From Anaerosporomusa subterranea (GTDB lineage Bacteria; Bacillota; Negativicutes; Sporomusales; Acetonemataceae), in NCBI RefSeq assembly GCF_001611555.1, contig NZ_LSGP01000017.1, positions 124,001 to 188,000 of the forward strand: a DNA stretch of 64,000 nt. Reading direction: 5' to 3'. Made by a program: the position numbers and the translations under genes. Under the pieces are notes generated by a model that worked only from the letters and a program-made list of their open reading frames with translations, did not search any database and had not been told where the DNA came from. The first letter of the stretch is position 1; the number at the start of each line of letters is the position of its first letter. Of the stretch, positions 50,772-59,165 are shown in pieces.

Positions 50772-51638
50772 TTATAGGCCGGACAGGTCCCTGATTTGTG
50801 CGGCCAGATCGTCCATGAATACACCCTTGCATACTGCTGTGACAGAACCGGTCATACGCACGTGACCGTCCTGGCCAATCTTCACATTGATCGCGCCGCC
50901 GGGCATGTGCACATTGATATCTTCAGCAACCAGGCCAAGCTTATACGCCGCACTGGCTGTGGCGCAACTGCTGCTGCCGGAAGCTAGTGTATAGCCGGCG
51001 CCGCGCTCCCATATTTCGATTTGAATATTGTTACGGTCAAGCACCTTTAGCAATTGAACATTGATTCGGTTAGGGAAAAGGGCATGGTTTTCAATGATAG
51101 GACCGATCTCTTCTACTAATTCCCTGGAAATATCGTCAAGTAGCACGACGCAGTGAGGGTTCCCGATCGAAAGGCAAGTCACATTGAACGAACGTCCATT
51201 GATCGTTAGCTCTTCGTTAATCACTTGACGGGGTGGGCCGGAAACGGGTACTTCAGCGCTAAAGAAAGTGACAGTCCCCATATCTACCCGGATTTCACCG
51301 GCGGTTGCGTCGAGTAACTCAACATACACTCTGCCGCCGAGAGTTTCAAGCTGAAATTGGTTGGAATGAAGATAGCCGGCATCAAAAAGATAGCGGGAAA
51401 ATATTCTGATCCCATTGCCGCTTTTCTCTGCTTCACTTCCATCCGGATTAAATATTCTTAGCTGCAAATCCTCGCCTTTAATAATCGGTCCGTACAATAT
51501 GCCGTCTGAACCCACTCCGAAATTACGGTGACAGATGAGTCGAATTATTTCCGGTTCAAGAGAAATGTCGGCGTTTTGAGGATCAATTACAATATAGTCA
51601 TTTCCCAAGCCATGATACTTAAAATAATCAAATTTCAT
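50772..51638 (-). CDS. dapF: Diaminopimelate epimerase homologue with both catalytic Cys changed to Ser
   Basis: A 288-residue protein with the two-domain DapF fold: NDYIVIDP, GSDGILYG, FNPDGSEAEKSGNGIR, GNPHCVV, ERGAGYTLASGSSSCA. DapF interconverts LL- and meso-diaminopimelate with two cysteine acid/bases. Here the first (normally ...CGNG...) is S73 and the second (normally ACGTG) is S220, so the classical thiol mechanism is not available. It is therefore either a DapF-like racemase with another chemistry or a related isomerase. A second, true dapF may exist elsewhere. It is monocistronic on the minus strand, next to lrgAB. Confidence 0.75.
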   Translation of the reverse strand: MKFDYFKYHGLGNDYIVIDPQNADISLEPEIIRLICHRNFGVGSDGILYGPIIKGEDLQLRIFNPDGSEAEKSGNGIRIFSRYLFDAGYLHSNQFQLETLGGRVYVELLDATAGEIRVDMGTVTFFSAEVPVSGPPRQVINEELTINGRSFNVTCLSIGNPHCVVLLDDISRELVEEIGPIIENHALFPNRINVQLLKVLDRNNIQIEIWERGAGYTLASGSSSCATASAAYKLGLVAEDINVHMPGGAINVKIGQDGHVRMTGSVTAVCKGVFMDDLAAQIRDLSGL

Positions 51639-51775
51639 TAAGCTGTCCTCCTAAAATTTACCAGATTAGTGAAACTGCCGTGCACTGTTCCGTGCAGCAG
51701 ATGGGAGCATGCATAGTCTGCCTCAGATATTAACTTTTCAGCCAGAGCTATCTGATAGGTATAATTCCCAGATTA

Positions 51776-51811
51776 ATAGAAAACTCCTGCAACTTTCTTG
51801 TGTCGCAGGAG
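51776..51811 (-). terminator. Intrinsic terminator of lrgAB
   Basis: ACTCCTGC (51783-51790) pairs with GCAGGAGT (51804-51811); the minus strand continues TTTTCTA. Confidence 0.65.
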
Positions 51812-51837
51812 TGGATGAGGTCTGAATGTTATGCTGT

Positions 51838-52539
51838 TCAAGACGAAAATCTGCTGAGAAGATGGAAGCCAAAAGGCACTAGTGCGGGTGCGATTACTGT
51901 CGTAATAATGCCCATAAAAACCATGGCAAGACTGGCGATAGCGCCTTCCAGCGAACCAAGCTCGTAAGCTCTTGAAGTGCCGGTGCCATGAGCAGATGCT
52001 CCGAACATCATCCCCTTGGTAATAGGACTTCCCGCCGGCGTCCATTTGAGCAGCACTGAGGTTAATAGAACCCCGGTCAATCCGGATACAATAACCAGAA
52101 CCGCTGTTATTGCCGGATCGCCGCCGAGCAGTTGTGAAACATTCATTGCCATTGGCGTGGTAATGGATCGGGGCACTAGACTGCTGATCATGTGTGAGTT
52201 CATGCCCAGCAGCTTAGCGGCTCCCATTGATGTAATAATGGCAACAATGGATCCGACGGTGACACTGATTAAAATTTCTACGATATAGGTTTTTAGTATT
52301 GATCGGTACTTATACACAGGAACTGCCAGAGCCACCATCGCCGGTTGCAGCATCATGCTTAAAAGCTGTCCGCCGCTGTTATAGGTTTCATAGGAAATTT
52401 GAAACACGGTTAAAACGGCAATCACAATCAACGGACAAACCAGCAATGGCGAAAATATCAGGTTTGCAGATTTTTGATACAGCCGTTTGGACATACAGTA
52501 AACGGCAATTGTCAGTAACACGCCAAATAACACTAACAT
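51838..52539 (-). CDS. lrgB: LrgB/CidB-family membrane protein
   Basis: A 233-residue polytopic protein of the LrgB family, with SSLVPRSITTPMAMNVSQLLGG and GMMFGASAHGTGTSRAYELG signatures. LrgB works with LrgA in the control of murein hydrolases and autolysis and has been linked to pyruvate import in Bacillus (PftAB). It overlaps lrgA by seven bases and is therefore translationally coupled to it; a terminator follows. Control is probably by the divergent LysR-type gene. Confidence 0.92.
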   Translation of the reverse strand: MLVLFGVLLTIAVYCMSKRLYQKSANLIFSPLLVCPLIVIAVLTVFQISYETYNSGGQLLSMMLQPAMVALAVPVYKYRSILKTYIVEILISVTVGSIVAIITSMGAAKLLGMNSHMISSLVPRSITTPMAMNVSQLLGGDPAITAVLVIVSGLTGVLLTSVLLKWTPAGSPITKGMMFGASAHGTGTSRAYELGSLEGAIASLAMVFMGIITTVIAPALVPFGFHLLSRFSS

Positions 52540-52913
52540 AGTTCGTTCCTGGCTTTCCGGTAATGGCTTACCAATTCGGTTGCCAGGCCTACAAAGACGA
52601 TTACCAGCGCGGTACTGAACACGATAACAAGCATTAGACCCAGCGACTCCTGCCTAAGCAGGTCTTTAAACTGGATGATGCCAATGGCGGAAGGGATAAA
52701 AAAGAGCAGCATTTCGGCAATCAGAAAGTTCGCTCCTGTTTCGATCCAACTCAGCGGCAGCAGCTTTCGCTCTAATAGTAGCAAGAGAATTGCTATGCCG
52801 ATAATATTTCCCAGCATATCCAGATGCAGCATCTGGGCCAACGTGTTACCAAGCCAGCTTAAGGAGCTTAACGCGGCTATTTGCAGTACTGTTTTATAAA
52901 ATTTCATCATCAT
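52533..52913 (-). CDS. lrgA: LrgA/CidA-family holin-like protein
   Basis: A 126-residue membrane protein with four helices, of the LrgA/CidA holin-like family: LSWLGNTLAQMLHLDMLGNIIGIAILLLLL and AEMLLFFIPSAIGIIQF. With LrgB it forms the two-component membrane system for autolysis control or pyruvate uptake. ATG 52913 is one of three consecutive ATGs, with AAGGAG ten bases upstream; an in-frame extension to 53054 would run into the divergent LysR gene's coding region. Confidence 0.9.
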   Translation of the reverse strand: MMMKFYKTVLQIAALSSLSWLGNTLAQMLHLDMLGNIIGIAILLLLLERKLLPLSWIETGANFLIAEMLLFFIPSAIGIIQFKDLLRQESLGLMLVIVFSTALVIVFVGLATELVSHYRKARNELC

Positions 52914-53009
52914 CGCGATCACGCTCCTTATTTTTTTGCAGGAAATAGGATTATCTTTGTTATATATAGAGTGTATGAATGTGGAAACACTAAAAAAGGC
53001 GGTTAAACA

Positions 53010-53900
53010 ATGGATATTTTGCATTTGACCTACTTCCTGGAGGTTGCCCGCCAAAAAAGCTTCACAAAGGCATCACAAATGCTTCACGTTAGTCAGCCGT
53101 CTATCAGTAAAGTGATCAAAACCCTGGAAAACGAGTTGGGCGTAACTCTGCTGGAACGTTCAGGCCGGGAGGTAGAATTAACTGATGCCGGTGAAGCAGT
53201 GTTTAAACGCGTCCAGCGTGTCGTTGTTGAATTTAAAAATCTTGCCAGCGAGTTGTCTGATGTAATTGACCTGAAACGAGGGGAGCTGACTATCGGTCTG
53301 CCGCCAATGATTGGGTCGAGATTTTTCCCAAAGCCTATCGCTCAGTTTAGACAAGCCTATCCACTGATTCACCTTAAATTAATTGAGGAAGGCGCCAAGC
53401 AAATAGAATTGGCTGTTCAGGACGGAACTCTGGATTTGGGGGTAGTTGCCCTCCCTGCAACCAGGGACGACTTCGAAACCTTCGCTTTCGTCAATGAGCC
53501 TTTGCGTGTCGTTTTATATCATGACCATCCATTAGCGCAAAGCGCTAGTCTGACCTTAGCTATGCTTAGCAATGAATCTTTTGTTTTATACCGGGAGGAC
53601 TTTTCTTTATTTGATCATATTCTTAGGCAGTGCCAGCTAAATGGATTTATGCCGCGGATAGCCTGCCAAAGCTCGCAATGGGATTTTATTGTTGAAATGG
53701 TGGGCGCCAAACTAGGGATCGCATTACTACCGGAAACAATATGCAAAGAATTAGATCCGCAGCGATTCGTAACTATCCCCATGAATGACCCCATCATACC
53801 ATGGAATTTGGCGATTATATGGAAGAAAGACAGGTATATTTCATTTGCAGCGCGTGAATGGCTGCGACTTACAAAGAATTATTTTAGTAAACAAATCTGA
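53010..53900 (+). CDS. LysR-type regulator (CidR-like)
   Basis: A 296-residue LysR-family regulator: N-terminal winged helix (FLEVARQKSFTKASQMLHVS, QPSISKVIKTLENELGVTLL) and a periplasmic-binding-like effector domain. Divergent from lrgAB with a gap of 96 bases, the same arrangement as cidR in staphylococci and ywbI-ywbHG in B. subtilis, where it activates the operon in response to acetate or overflow metabolites. The gap contains ATTATCTTTGTTATATATAG, with T-N11-A LysR-type motifs. Confidence 0.9.
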   Translation: MDILHLTYFLEVARQKSFTKASQMLHVSQPSISKVIKTLENELGVTLLERSGREVELTDAGEAVFKRVQRVVVEFKNLASELSDVIDLKRGELTIGLPPMIGSRFFPKPIAQFRQAYPLIHLKLIEEGAKQIELAVQDGTLDLGVVALPATRDDFETFAFVNEPLRVVLYHDHPLAQSASLTLAMLSNESFVLYREDFSLFDHILRQCQLNGFMPRIACQSSQWDFIVEMVGAKLGIALLPETICKELDPQRFVTIPMNDPIIPWNLAIIWKKDRYISFAAREWLRLTKNYFSKQI

Positions 53901-53910
53901 TAGTAGTAGT

Positions 53911-53950
53911 AAAAGCTAATGATGGCAATACCGCACATCATTAGCTTCTG
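53911..53950. terminator. Bidirectional terminator
   Basis: AAAAGCTAATGATG pairs with CATCATTAGCTT; T-tracts on both strands. It serves the LysR gene and the small protein gene. Confidence 0.75.
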
Positions 53951-53989
53951 AAATCAGAATTACAGCAGATGTAAGGCGTCTTGATCGAA

Positions 53990-54112
53990 TCAGACACAAT
54001 TTGCATTCAGCGGTATTGGCCGGTTAACAGTGCCGGTAAAAAACAAATTATCCATTTGAATATCAGTGGGCACCAGTAGCTGACCATTCCAATTAAAAAT
54101 CAGATAAAACAT
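53990..54112 (-). CDS. Small 40-residue protein
   Basis: ATG at 54112 (minus strand) is preceded at ideal distance by GAAGGGAGGGAC, one of the strongest ribosome-binding sites in the window, and the frame runs 40 codons to TGA. The peptide begins MFYLIFNWNGQLLVPTDIQM and contains FFTGTVNRPIPLNANC. Conserved-looking hydrophobic, proline and cysteine residues suggest a real small protein. Its terminator is shared with the LysR gene. No function can be assigned; it might be a small membrane-associated or regulatory protein. Confidence 0.5.
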   Translation of the reverse strand: MFYLIFNWNGQLLVPTDIQMDNLFFTGTVNRPIPLNANCV

Positions 54113-54262
54113 TCTTTGTCCCTCCCTTCGCTAAAACCATTCTTTTCTTCCAGTTAGTTTCTATGGCCTTAGTGTACAGCGGAGGGCGGAAATAATAAAA
54201 TACTTGCTATATATAGGCTTCATGCGTCTGGGCTATAAGAAAAATTTCATTTCAGGGGGAAA

Positions 54263-54292
54263 ATATCGCGTGGCATAGCGGTGAAATGTTGA
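54263..54292 (+). pseudogene. Short RAYT-like transposase tail
   Basis: ISRGIAVKC and stop, followed by TTGACAAGAT, matches the tails of the remnants at 28948-29094 and 41606-41705. Confidence 0.3.
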
Positions 54293-54321
54293 CAAGATAG
54301 GAGATAGCACGTAATAAAAAG

Positions 54322-54367
54322 AAAACACCTATGACCGACCTTGCTAATGGTAGGTCATGGGTGTTTT
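54322..54367. terminator. Intrinsic terminator
   Basis: AAAACACCTATGACC pairs with GGTCATGGGTGTTTT. Confidence 0.7.
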
Positions 54368-54417
54368 ACATAGTAGAGATTCGACATAAGAGGTTGTCGG
54401 TTTGGGACGCCTCAGAA

Positions 54418-54588
54418 TGGTTATCCTTCGCACGGCCTGTAAGACCCCGCCCTCTTAGGTCGGGATAACAGGCCGTAGCTCGAATCCCCTAAAGGGAGCC
54501 TTCGGCTTAACGAAATCATAGATTTCGAGCCTCAGTCTAAATTTCGGCTAAGCTTCAGATGGAGTTAAAACTCCACCTGAAGCAAGTC
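54418..54588. repeat. Composite repeat family B, copy 1
   Basis: Part 1 (54421-54485): TTATCCTTCGCACGGCCTGT, then AAGACCCCGCC and a CTTAGGTCGGG stem, ending GTAGCTCGAA. Part 2 (54548-54585): TTCAGATGGAGTTAAAACTC, then CACCTGAAGCAAGTCTAC, a perfect-loop hairpin. Copy 2 is at 59166-59290. Confidence 0.8.
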
Positions 54589-54593
54589 TACAT

Positions 54594-55823
54594 TTATGAT
54601 GAAGGCTGGCGTTTGACCAACATCAGGTAAGATAATACGGCGGCCGTTTCCGATGATGCAATAATCATGCCCATCGGCAAGGCGGAAAAGCTCCCGGCAA
54701 TTCCCACAAAAGGCGCCATAACGCCGCCTAAGATGAAAGATAAGAGACCAAGGAGTGCAGCCGCGCTGCCTGCTGCTTTTGCTTGTTCCTGCATTGCCAG
54801 TGAAAAACTGCTGGTTCCGATAATCCCGACACTGGAAACAACAAAAAACAGTGGGACTAAGATGGTAATCAGGCTGCCACCGGCAAGAATCATTGCCAGC
54901 AATGATATACCGCCTAAAAAGGCAAGAGTTAGACCGGTTGCCAGCAAGTTCTTTTCGGGTATCCGTCCGGCCAGGCGTCCGGTAATTTGCCCCGCGAAAA
55001 TAATTCCCAGTCCATTAATGGCAAAAAACACACTGAACATTTGCGGCGAAACACCGTAAATGTTTTGAATGACAAAGGGGGAACCTGAAATATAGGAAAA
55101 CATAGCGGCGTAAGCAAAGCCTTGGCTAAGTCCGTAGCCGATGAAAGTCTTGTTTTTCAATAAAGTCTGGAAGGTTTTCAGTGTATTGGCAATACCGCCT
55201 CGCGAACGCCGTTCAGCGGGCAGTGTTTCATGCAGACCGAAAAATACGGCAAGCAACATAAAAATCCCAATGGCAGCCAACACCAGAAAAACACCGCGCC
55301 ACGACGTAAATTGGAGAATCTGTCCGCCGAAGATGGGCGCTAATATCGGCGCAGCACCGTTAACCAGCATCAATAAAGCGAAAAAGCGTGTCATTTCAGT
55401 GCCGGAATAGAGATCACGCACAGAGGCGCGTGAAATAACGATACCAACAGAGCCGGCTAATCCTTGAATAAATCGCATCAGTAAAAATAACTCGATGCTG
55501 AACGAAAAAGCACATAACAAGGAAGATATCACATACGCGGCAAGGCCGATGAGCAAGGGACCACGCCGTCCGTGTACATCGCTGACCGGTCCGGCGAAAA
55601 TTTGCCCCAGTGCAATGCCCAGCAAACAGGCTGTCAGGCTTAATTGCACCAGTGATGTGCTGGCATGAAGATCTTCCGATAAATTGGGTAGTGCAGGCAG
55701 ATACATATCAATGGATAAAGGTCCAAAGGTAGATAATGAACCTAAGATAAGTACCAGCCGCAAAACGGATGAGCGGGATTTTTGGTCAGCGGTCGCTGCC
55801 GGCTTGCTGGCTGTAAGATTCAT
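54594..55823 (-). CDS. Bcr/CflA-family drug efflux MFS transporter
   Basis: A 409-residue MFS protein with twelve membrane helices. The Bcr/CflA branch is marked by LSTFGPLSIDMYLPALPNLS near the N-terminus, GQIFAGPVSDVHGRRGPLL in the loop 2-3 (motif A), and RFIQGLAGSVGIVISRA. Such pumps export bicyclomycin, chloramphenicol or other drugs and may export cysteine. No clear regulator is directly linked, though an XRE-type gene lies just upstream on the same strand. ATG at 55823. Confidence 0.92.
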   Translation of the reverse strand: MNLTASKPAATADQKSRSSVLRLVLILGSLSTFGPLSIDMYLPALPNLSEDLHASTSLVQLSLTACLLGIALGQIFAGPVSDVHGRRGPLLIGLAAYVISSLLCAFSFSIELFLLMRFIQGLAGSVGIVISRASVRDLYSGTEMTRFFALLMLVNGAAPILAPIFGGQILQFTSWRGVFLVLAAIGIFMLLAVFFGLHETLPAERRSRGGIANTLKTFQTLLKNKTFIGYGLSQGFAYAAMFSYISGSPFVIQNIYGVSPQMFSVFFAINGLGIIFAGQITGRLAGRIPEKNLLATGLTLAFLGGISLLAMILAGGSLITILVPLFFVVSSVGIIGTSSFSLAMQEQAKAAGSAAALLGLLSFILGGVMAPFVGIAGSFSALPMGMIIASSETAAVLSYLMLVKRQPSS

Positions 55824-55874
55824 ATGATAATTGTTGCTCCTATCTTCAAGTGGATGTGACTCAGCTTTTATTCG

Positions 55875-55909
55875 AAAAAGAACTCCATGATTATCACGGA
55901 GTTCTTTTC
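55875..55909. terminator. Intrinsic terminator
   Basis: AAAAAGAACTCC pairs with GGAGTTCTTTT around a 12-base loop, between the XRE and Bcr genes. Confidence 0.75.
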
Positions 55910-56295
55910 TTTGCGGGAGGGTTTACAGCTAATACTATTTTTGCGTTTACTTCAATCAACTGAAGTACATTATCCGGTTTTAATCCGTAATATTTGGCAG
56001 TATCTATTACCTTATGCCAAGCTGCATCTTCAACTGTCTGGTAATGGGTTGCGTTCTCCTGCAGTAAGCCAGTCCCTGCTTCTGATGAATGCCCTGGGTC
56101 TGGTGTATAACCTACCAGCCAGTCAACGCTTACCTTAAAAAGGGCTGCTAACCGGCAGAGCGTCCTGATATCGGGTTCCCTGCGATTGATCTCCCAAGAG
56201 GCTAAGGTTGAACGGTCTACCTGAAGGATGGAAGCCAATTCTTCCTGCGTCAACTTACTTCTCAGTTGTTTGATTTTATCGCCCAGAGTTTCCAT
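55894..56295 (-). CDS. XRE-family helix-turn-helix regulator
   Basis: A 133-residue regulator with a Cro/CI helix-turn-helix at 5-62 (IKQLRSKLTQEELASILQVD, RSTLASWEINRREPDIRTLC) and a helical tail without recognised domain. Such small XRE proteins regulate stress, phage or adjacent genes. A terminator follows directly, so the exporter gene behind it need not be in the same transcript. Confidence 0.87.
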   Translation of the reverse strand: METLGDKIKQLRSKLTQEELASILQVDRSTLASWEINRREPDIRTLCRLAALFKVSVDWLVGYTPDPGHSSEAGTGLLQENATHYQTVEDAAWHKVIDTAKYYGLKPDNVLQLIEVNAKIVLAVNPPAKKRTP

Positions 56296-56456
56296 GAGTC
56301 ACTCTCCTTACCACTACGATAACGTGCCTGGGCAAACAGTTCAAATATTGTGTCAAAAAGGCTCGTAACGGCAGGAATAACAGAAGTGAGTGCTGAAATA
56401 GTGTCATATTGGCACAAGAAGCATTTGCAGAAGTGGTGGAAAGGGGAACTGTTCTG

Positions 56457-57221
56457 ATGCGGTCAACGACGAACAATCAGTATATACAGCCAGGGAATAG
56501 CAAGCTGTCAGGGAAAAGGGCAGCCGGTTTTTGCCACAGTCACCGGCTGGACGCAGTAGAGCAAATCGCCGCCGGTTTGGCGTATGGCATTAGGAATCCG
56601 CTTACCGTTATCAAGGGTTACCTGCAGGTCTACCAGCGCAATCCTGCCTATTGCACACGTGAGGCCCTCAACCTCATGCTGCGGGAAGTGGAAGATATCG
56701 AAGCAATAACCAGCAGTCTGATATCATTAGTGCGAAATACGACGACTGAGAAGAGTCCGCAGGATTTGAATCAAATACTGAGCAAACTATTTCCTGTGAT
56801 TCAGGCAGAGGCTATTCAGCATGGAGTTGCCGCCGAGCTATATCTCAGCGACAGACTGCCGCTGCTTGCGGCGAATAGGGAAGAAATGCAGCAGTTGATC
56901 ATAAACCTGGCGCGCAATAGCCTGGAAGCGATGTCTGGCAGCGGCAGGCTGGCAATTGGCACAAGCAGTAAGGAAAATAAAGTGGTTTTATTTGTCCGGG
57001 ATGAGGGCAGCGGCATACCGCCGGAACAGATAAAGAAGATTTTCACTCCGTTCTATACGACAAAAAGCGGTAATGCCGGCCTCGGATTGACGGTCGGGCT
57101 CAGCATTATTAAACGGCACCAGGGGCGGATGCAGATCACTTCAACTATCGGTGCAGGAACAACTGTCAGAGCAGTATTTCCTGTTTGGCAACAGCGCAAG
57201 GAGTCTTACAATGGAGAATAA
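56457..57221 (+). CDS. Histidine kinase homologue lacking the phospho-accepting histidine
   Basis: A 254-residue cytoplasmic protein: HisKA-like helix and HATPase domain, similar to the NtrB/KinB type. The H box, normally A-H-E-I-R-N-P, reads AAGLAYGIRNPLT: the phospho-acceptor His is Tyr (Y43) and the following Glu is Gly (G44). The HATPase N box (INLARNSLEAMSG), DEGSGIPPEQ and NAGLGLTVGLSII are intact, so ATP binding is likely while autophosphorylation at this site is not. ATG 56457 follows AAAGGGGAA; the TTG at 56409 has no site. Its 3' end overlaps the next gene by 11 bases. Confidence 0.85.
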   Translation: MRSTTNNQYIQPGNSKLSGKRAAGFCHSHRLDAVEQIAAGLAYGIRNPLTVIKGYLQVYQRNPAYCTREALNLMLREVEDIEAITSSLISLVRNTTTEKSPQDLNQILSKLFPVIQAEAIQHGVAAELYLSDRLPLLAANREEMQQLIINLARNSLEAMSGSGRLAIGTSSKENKVVLFVRDEGSGIPPEQIKKIFTPFYTTKSGNAGLGLTVGLSIIKRHQGRMQITSTIGAGTTVRAVFPVWQQRKESYNGE

Positions 57222-57906
57222 CCAGTGGCGTTCACCAGAAGCCCCCTATTGGCTCTATCAGCATGCACGGTCTATTTTTGCCCTGGCAGGCATAATCGTG
57301 GGAGGCGGCGTTTGCCTTGCGCAGGAGTATTTGTTTTTCCCGCCTCAAATGAAAAGACTGCTTGGCTGGCTGATTATGCTGTTCATCGGAATGCTTGGCC
57401 TGGTGACCGGAAATATGGTGCAAGCACTTTACCGGGAAGCAGATACTGATCCGCTCACACGTCTTGGCAACCGGAGGCGCTTTAACCGGCGGCTGACAGA
57501 GGAATTGCAACTGGTCAGGGAATTTGAGCAGTATTCAGTATTAGCATTAGTTGATGTTGACAATTTTAAGCACATCAATGACACTGCCGGCTATAATACC
57601 GGCGATCAGGTGCTGGTGAGGATAAGCAATATTTTTAGGAGAAATCTGGGATTGCATGATAGTGTCATGCGTTGGGGCGGAGACGAGTTTGTTTTCATCT
57701 TTCATGGAAGCAGCGCAGGGGAAGGCAGGCTGGTCCTTGAACGTATCCGGGAGCAAATTCATGACGATCCGGTTATCCGCGAAGTTACGATCAGCGCCGG
57801 GCTGATAGAGATTAAAAAGCAGATGACTCCTGACCAGGTACTGAATCAGGCGGATTGCTTGTTATCAAAAGCCAAACAAATCAAAAACTCAATTGAGATA
57901 TGCTGA
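57211..57906 (+). CDS. Membrane GGDEF diguanylate cyclase
   Basis: A 231-residue protein with two membrane helices (about 18-37 and 50-72) and a GGDEF domain (about 75-231). RWGGDEFVFIF carries the intact GGDEF motif. The I-site position (five residues before) reads GLHD, so the RxxD inhibitory site is absent and feedback inhibition is not expected. ATG 57211 follows AAGGAG and lies 11 bases inside the upstream kinase-like gene, so translation is coupled. The pair is likely one signalling unit: the kinase-like protein may sense or scaffold, the cyclase makes c-di-GMP (inference). Confidence 0.88.
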   Translation: MENNQWRSPEAPYWLYQHARSIFALAGIIVGGGVCLAQEYLFFPPQMKRLLGWLIMLFIGMLGLVTGNMVQALYREADTDPLTRLGNRRRFNRRLTEELQLVREFEQYSVLALVDVDNFKHINDTAGYNTGDQVLVRISNIFRRNLGLHDSVMRWGGDEFVFIFHGSSAGEGRLVLERIREQIHDDPVIREVTISAGLIEIKKQMTPDQVLNQADCLLSKAKQIKNSIEIC

Positions 57907-57949
57907 AAGGGGTTGTGAAACGGTTATCAATACGTTTCACAACCCCTTA
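57907..57949. terminator. Intrinsic terminator
   Basis: AAGGGGTTGTGAAACG pairs perfectly with CGTTTCACAACCCCTT, followed by ATTTC. Confidence 0.85.
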
Positions 57950-58239
57950 TTTCAGCCGATTGTTTGTAATTCTGATTCTAACAAAACGTAAGAGGGTCAT
58001 TGATTGCTGTTACTCGCTTTCTGTCGATACCGGGGGTGAGATGAATTGATACGCCCTCTGTATTTACAATGCCATTACAAATAGCAAGAAGCCATCGGGC
58101 AGTCCCAGAGGGCTTCTTGCTGATAGAGTATGTGTATGCTAAAGCTCAAGCGAGCAGCGGTAACGCTAACCACTGGTTACTACCAGGCATCGACGGTGCG
58201 ATTCGCCAGGATCAGGGAATGCAAGGGCTGTCTACAGTT
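57950..58239. other. Intergenic region with a perfect hairpin
   Basis: AGCAAGAAGCC (58083-58093) pairs with GGCTTCTTGCT (58111-58121), probably a terminator-like structure at the end of the ZIP gene. No gene supported. Confidence 0.55.
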
Positions 58240-59061
58240 CTACCCCAGTGCAACATCCAAAATCATCATGATGGTAAATCCGATCATGCAGCCAATTGTC
58301 GCAACATTGGTGGCGGTGCCGCCCTCATTATGCTGTGCTTCTGGGATGAGTTCTTCCACCACAACATAAATCATTGCGCCTGCGGCAAACGCTAACGCAT
58401 AGGGCAGCACGGGTTGCATCGAAACGACGGCAAATGCGCCGATGACCCCGGCGATGGGCTCAACAATACCGGATGCCTGACCATAGAGAAATGCTTTGGT
58501 CCGGCTAAAGCCTTCTCGCCTCAATGGTATAGAAACCGCGGCGCCTTCAGGGAAGTTTTGCAGTCCGATACCAATAGCCAGAGCGACCGCCCCTGTCAGA
58601 GAGGCTGACGGCAAGTCAAACGCGACTGCGCCAAAGGCAACTCCAACCGCTAAGCCTTCTGGTATATTATGTAGTGTAATGGCAAGCACCAAGAGGATGC
58701 TTCTTTGCCAACTGGTCTTAATACCTTCTGCCTTGTCTTTCTCAAGTCCCATGTGTAAATGTGGCAAGGTGATATCGACAAGCCACAAAAAAGCGCCTCC
58801 AGCTAAAAAGCCAACCGCTGCAGTGATCCAAGCCGTTTGGCCCAAGCCTTCAGCCATTTCGATAGCTGGTGCCAAAAGTGACCAGAAACTGGCTGCGATC
58901 ATAACACCGGCAGCAAAACCGAGCATGCCATTCAGCACCGTTTTATTAATCGACTTAAAGAAAAAGACCAATCCCGCGCCTAAAGCAGTAACACCCCAGG
59001 TAAATAGGGTTCCCATCAATGCTTGAATTGTGGGTGGAAGCGCAGATAGCCATTCGATCAT
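58240..59061 (-). CDS. ZIP-family metal transporter
   Basis: A 273-residue ZIP (ZupT/GufA-like) transporter with eight membrane helices. Metal-site motifs are [14 protein letters not shown] in helix 4 and [14 protein letters not shown] in helix 5, the standard ZIP pore. It should import zinc or another divalent metal. GAAAGGAG precedes the ATG at 59061. The upstream region (59070-59130) has AT-rich inverted repeats that could bind a metal regulator, but none is recognised with confidence. Confidence 0.92.
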   Translation of the reverse strand: MIEWLSALPPTIQALMGTLFTWGVTALGAGLVFFFKSINKTVLNGMLGFAAGVMIAASFWSLLAPAIEMAEGLGQTAWITAAVGFLAGGAFLWLVDITLPHLHMGLEKDKAEGIKTSWQRSILLVLAITLHNIPEGLAVGVAFGAVAFDLPSASLTGAVALAIGIGLQNFPEGAAVSIPLRREGFSRTKAFLYGQASGIVEPIAGVIGAFAVVSMQPVLPYALAFAAGAMIYVVVEELIPEAQHNEGGTATNVATIGCMIGFTIMMILDVALG

Positions 59062-59165
59062 TATTCAGAGACTCCTTTCTAAGACGAAACTAATCCTATA
59101 TCTTAGTATATAAGAAATAGTATATGTAGAGAAGTCGTTTGAACGATTTTCTCAAAGCTATAGAA
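59062..59165. other. Upstream region of the ZIP gene
   Basis: AT-rich, containing CTATATCTTAGTATATAAGA and related inverted repeats near 59095-59120, the likely promoter and operator of the ZIP gene. Confidence 0.4.

Noticed and set aside
56400..56420. Possible sigma-54 promoter TTGGCAC...TTTGCA before the kinase-like gene
   Set aside because: The distance between the GG and GC elements is several bases too long for sigma-54.
58069..58395. Plus-strand frame of about 108 codons overlapping the ZIP gene
   Set aside because: Most of it is antisense to the conserved C-terminus of the ZIP transporter, and its 5' part is a hairpin; no ribosome-binding site.
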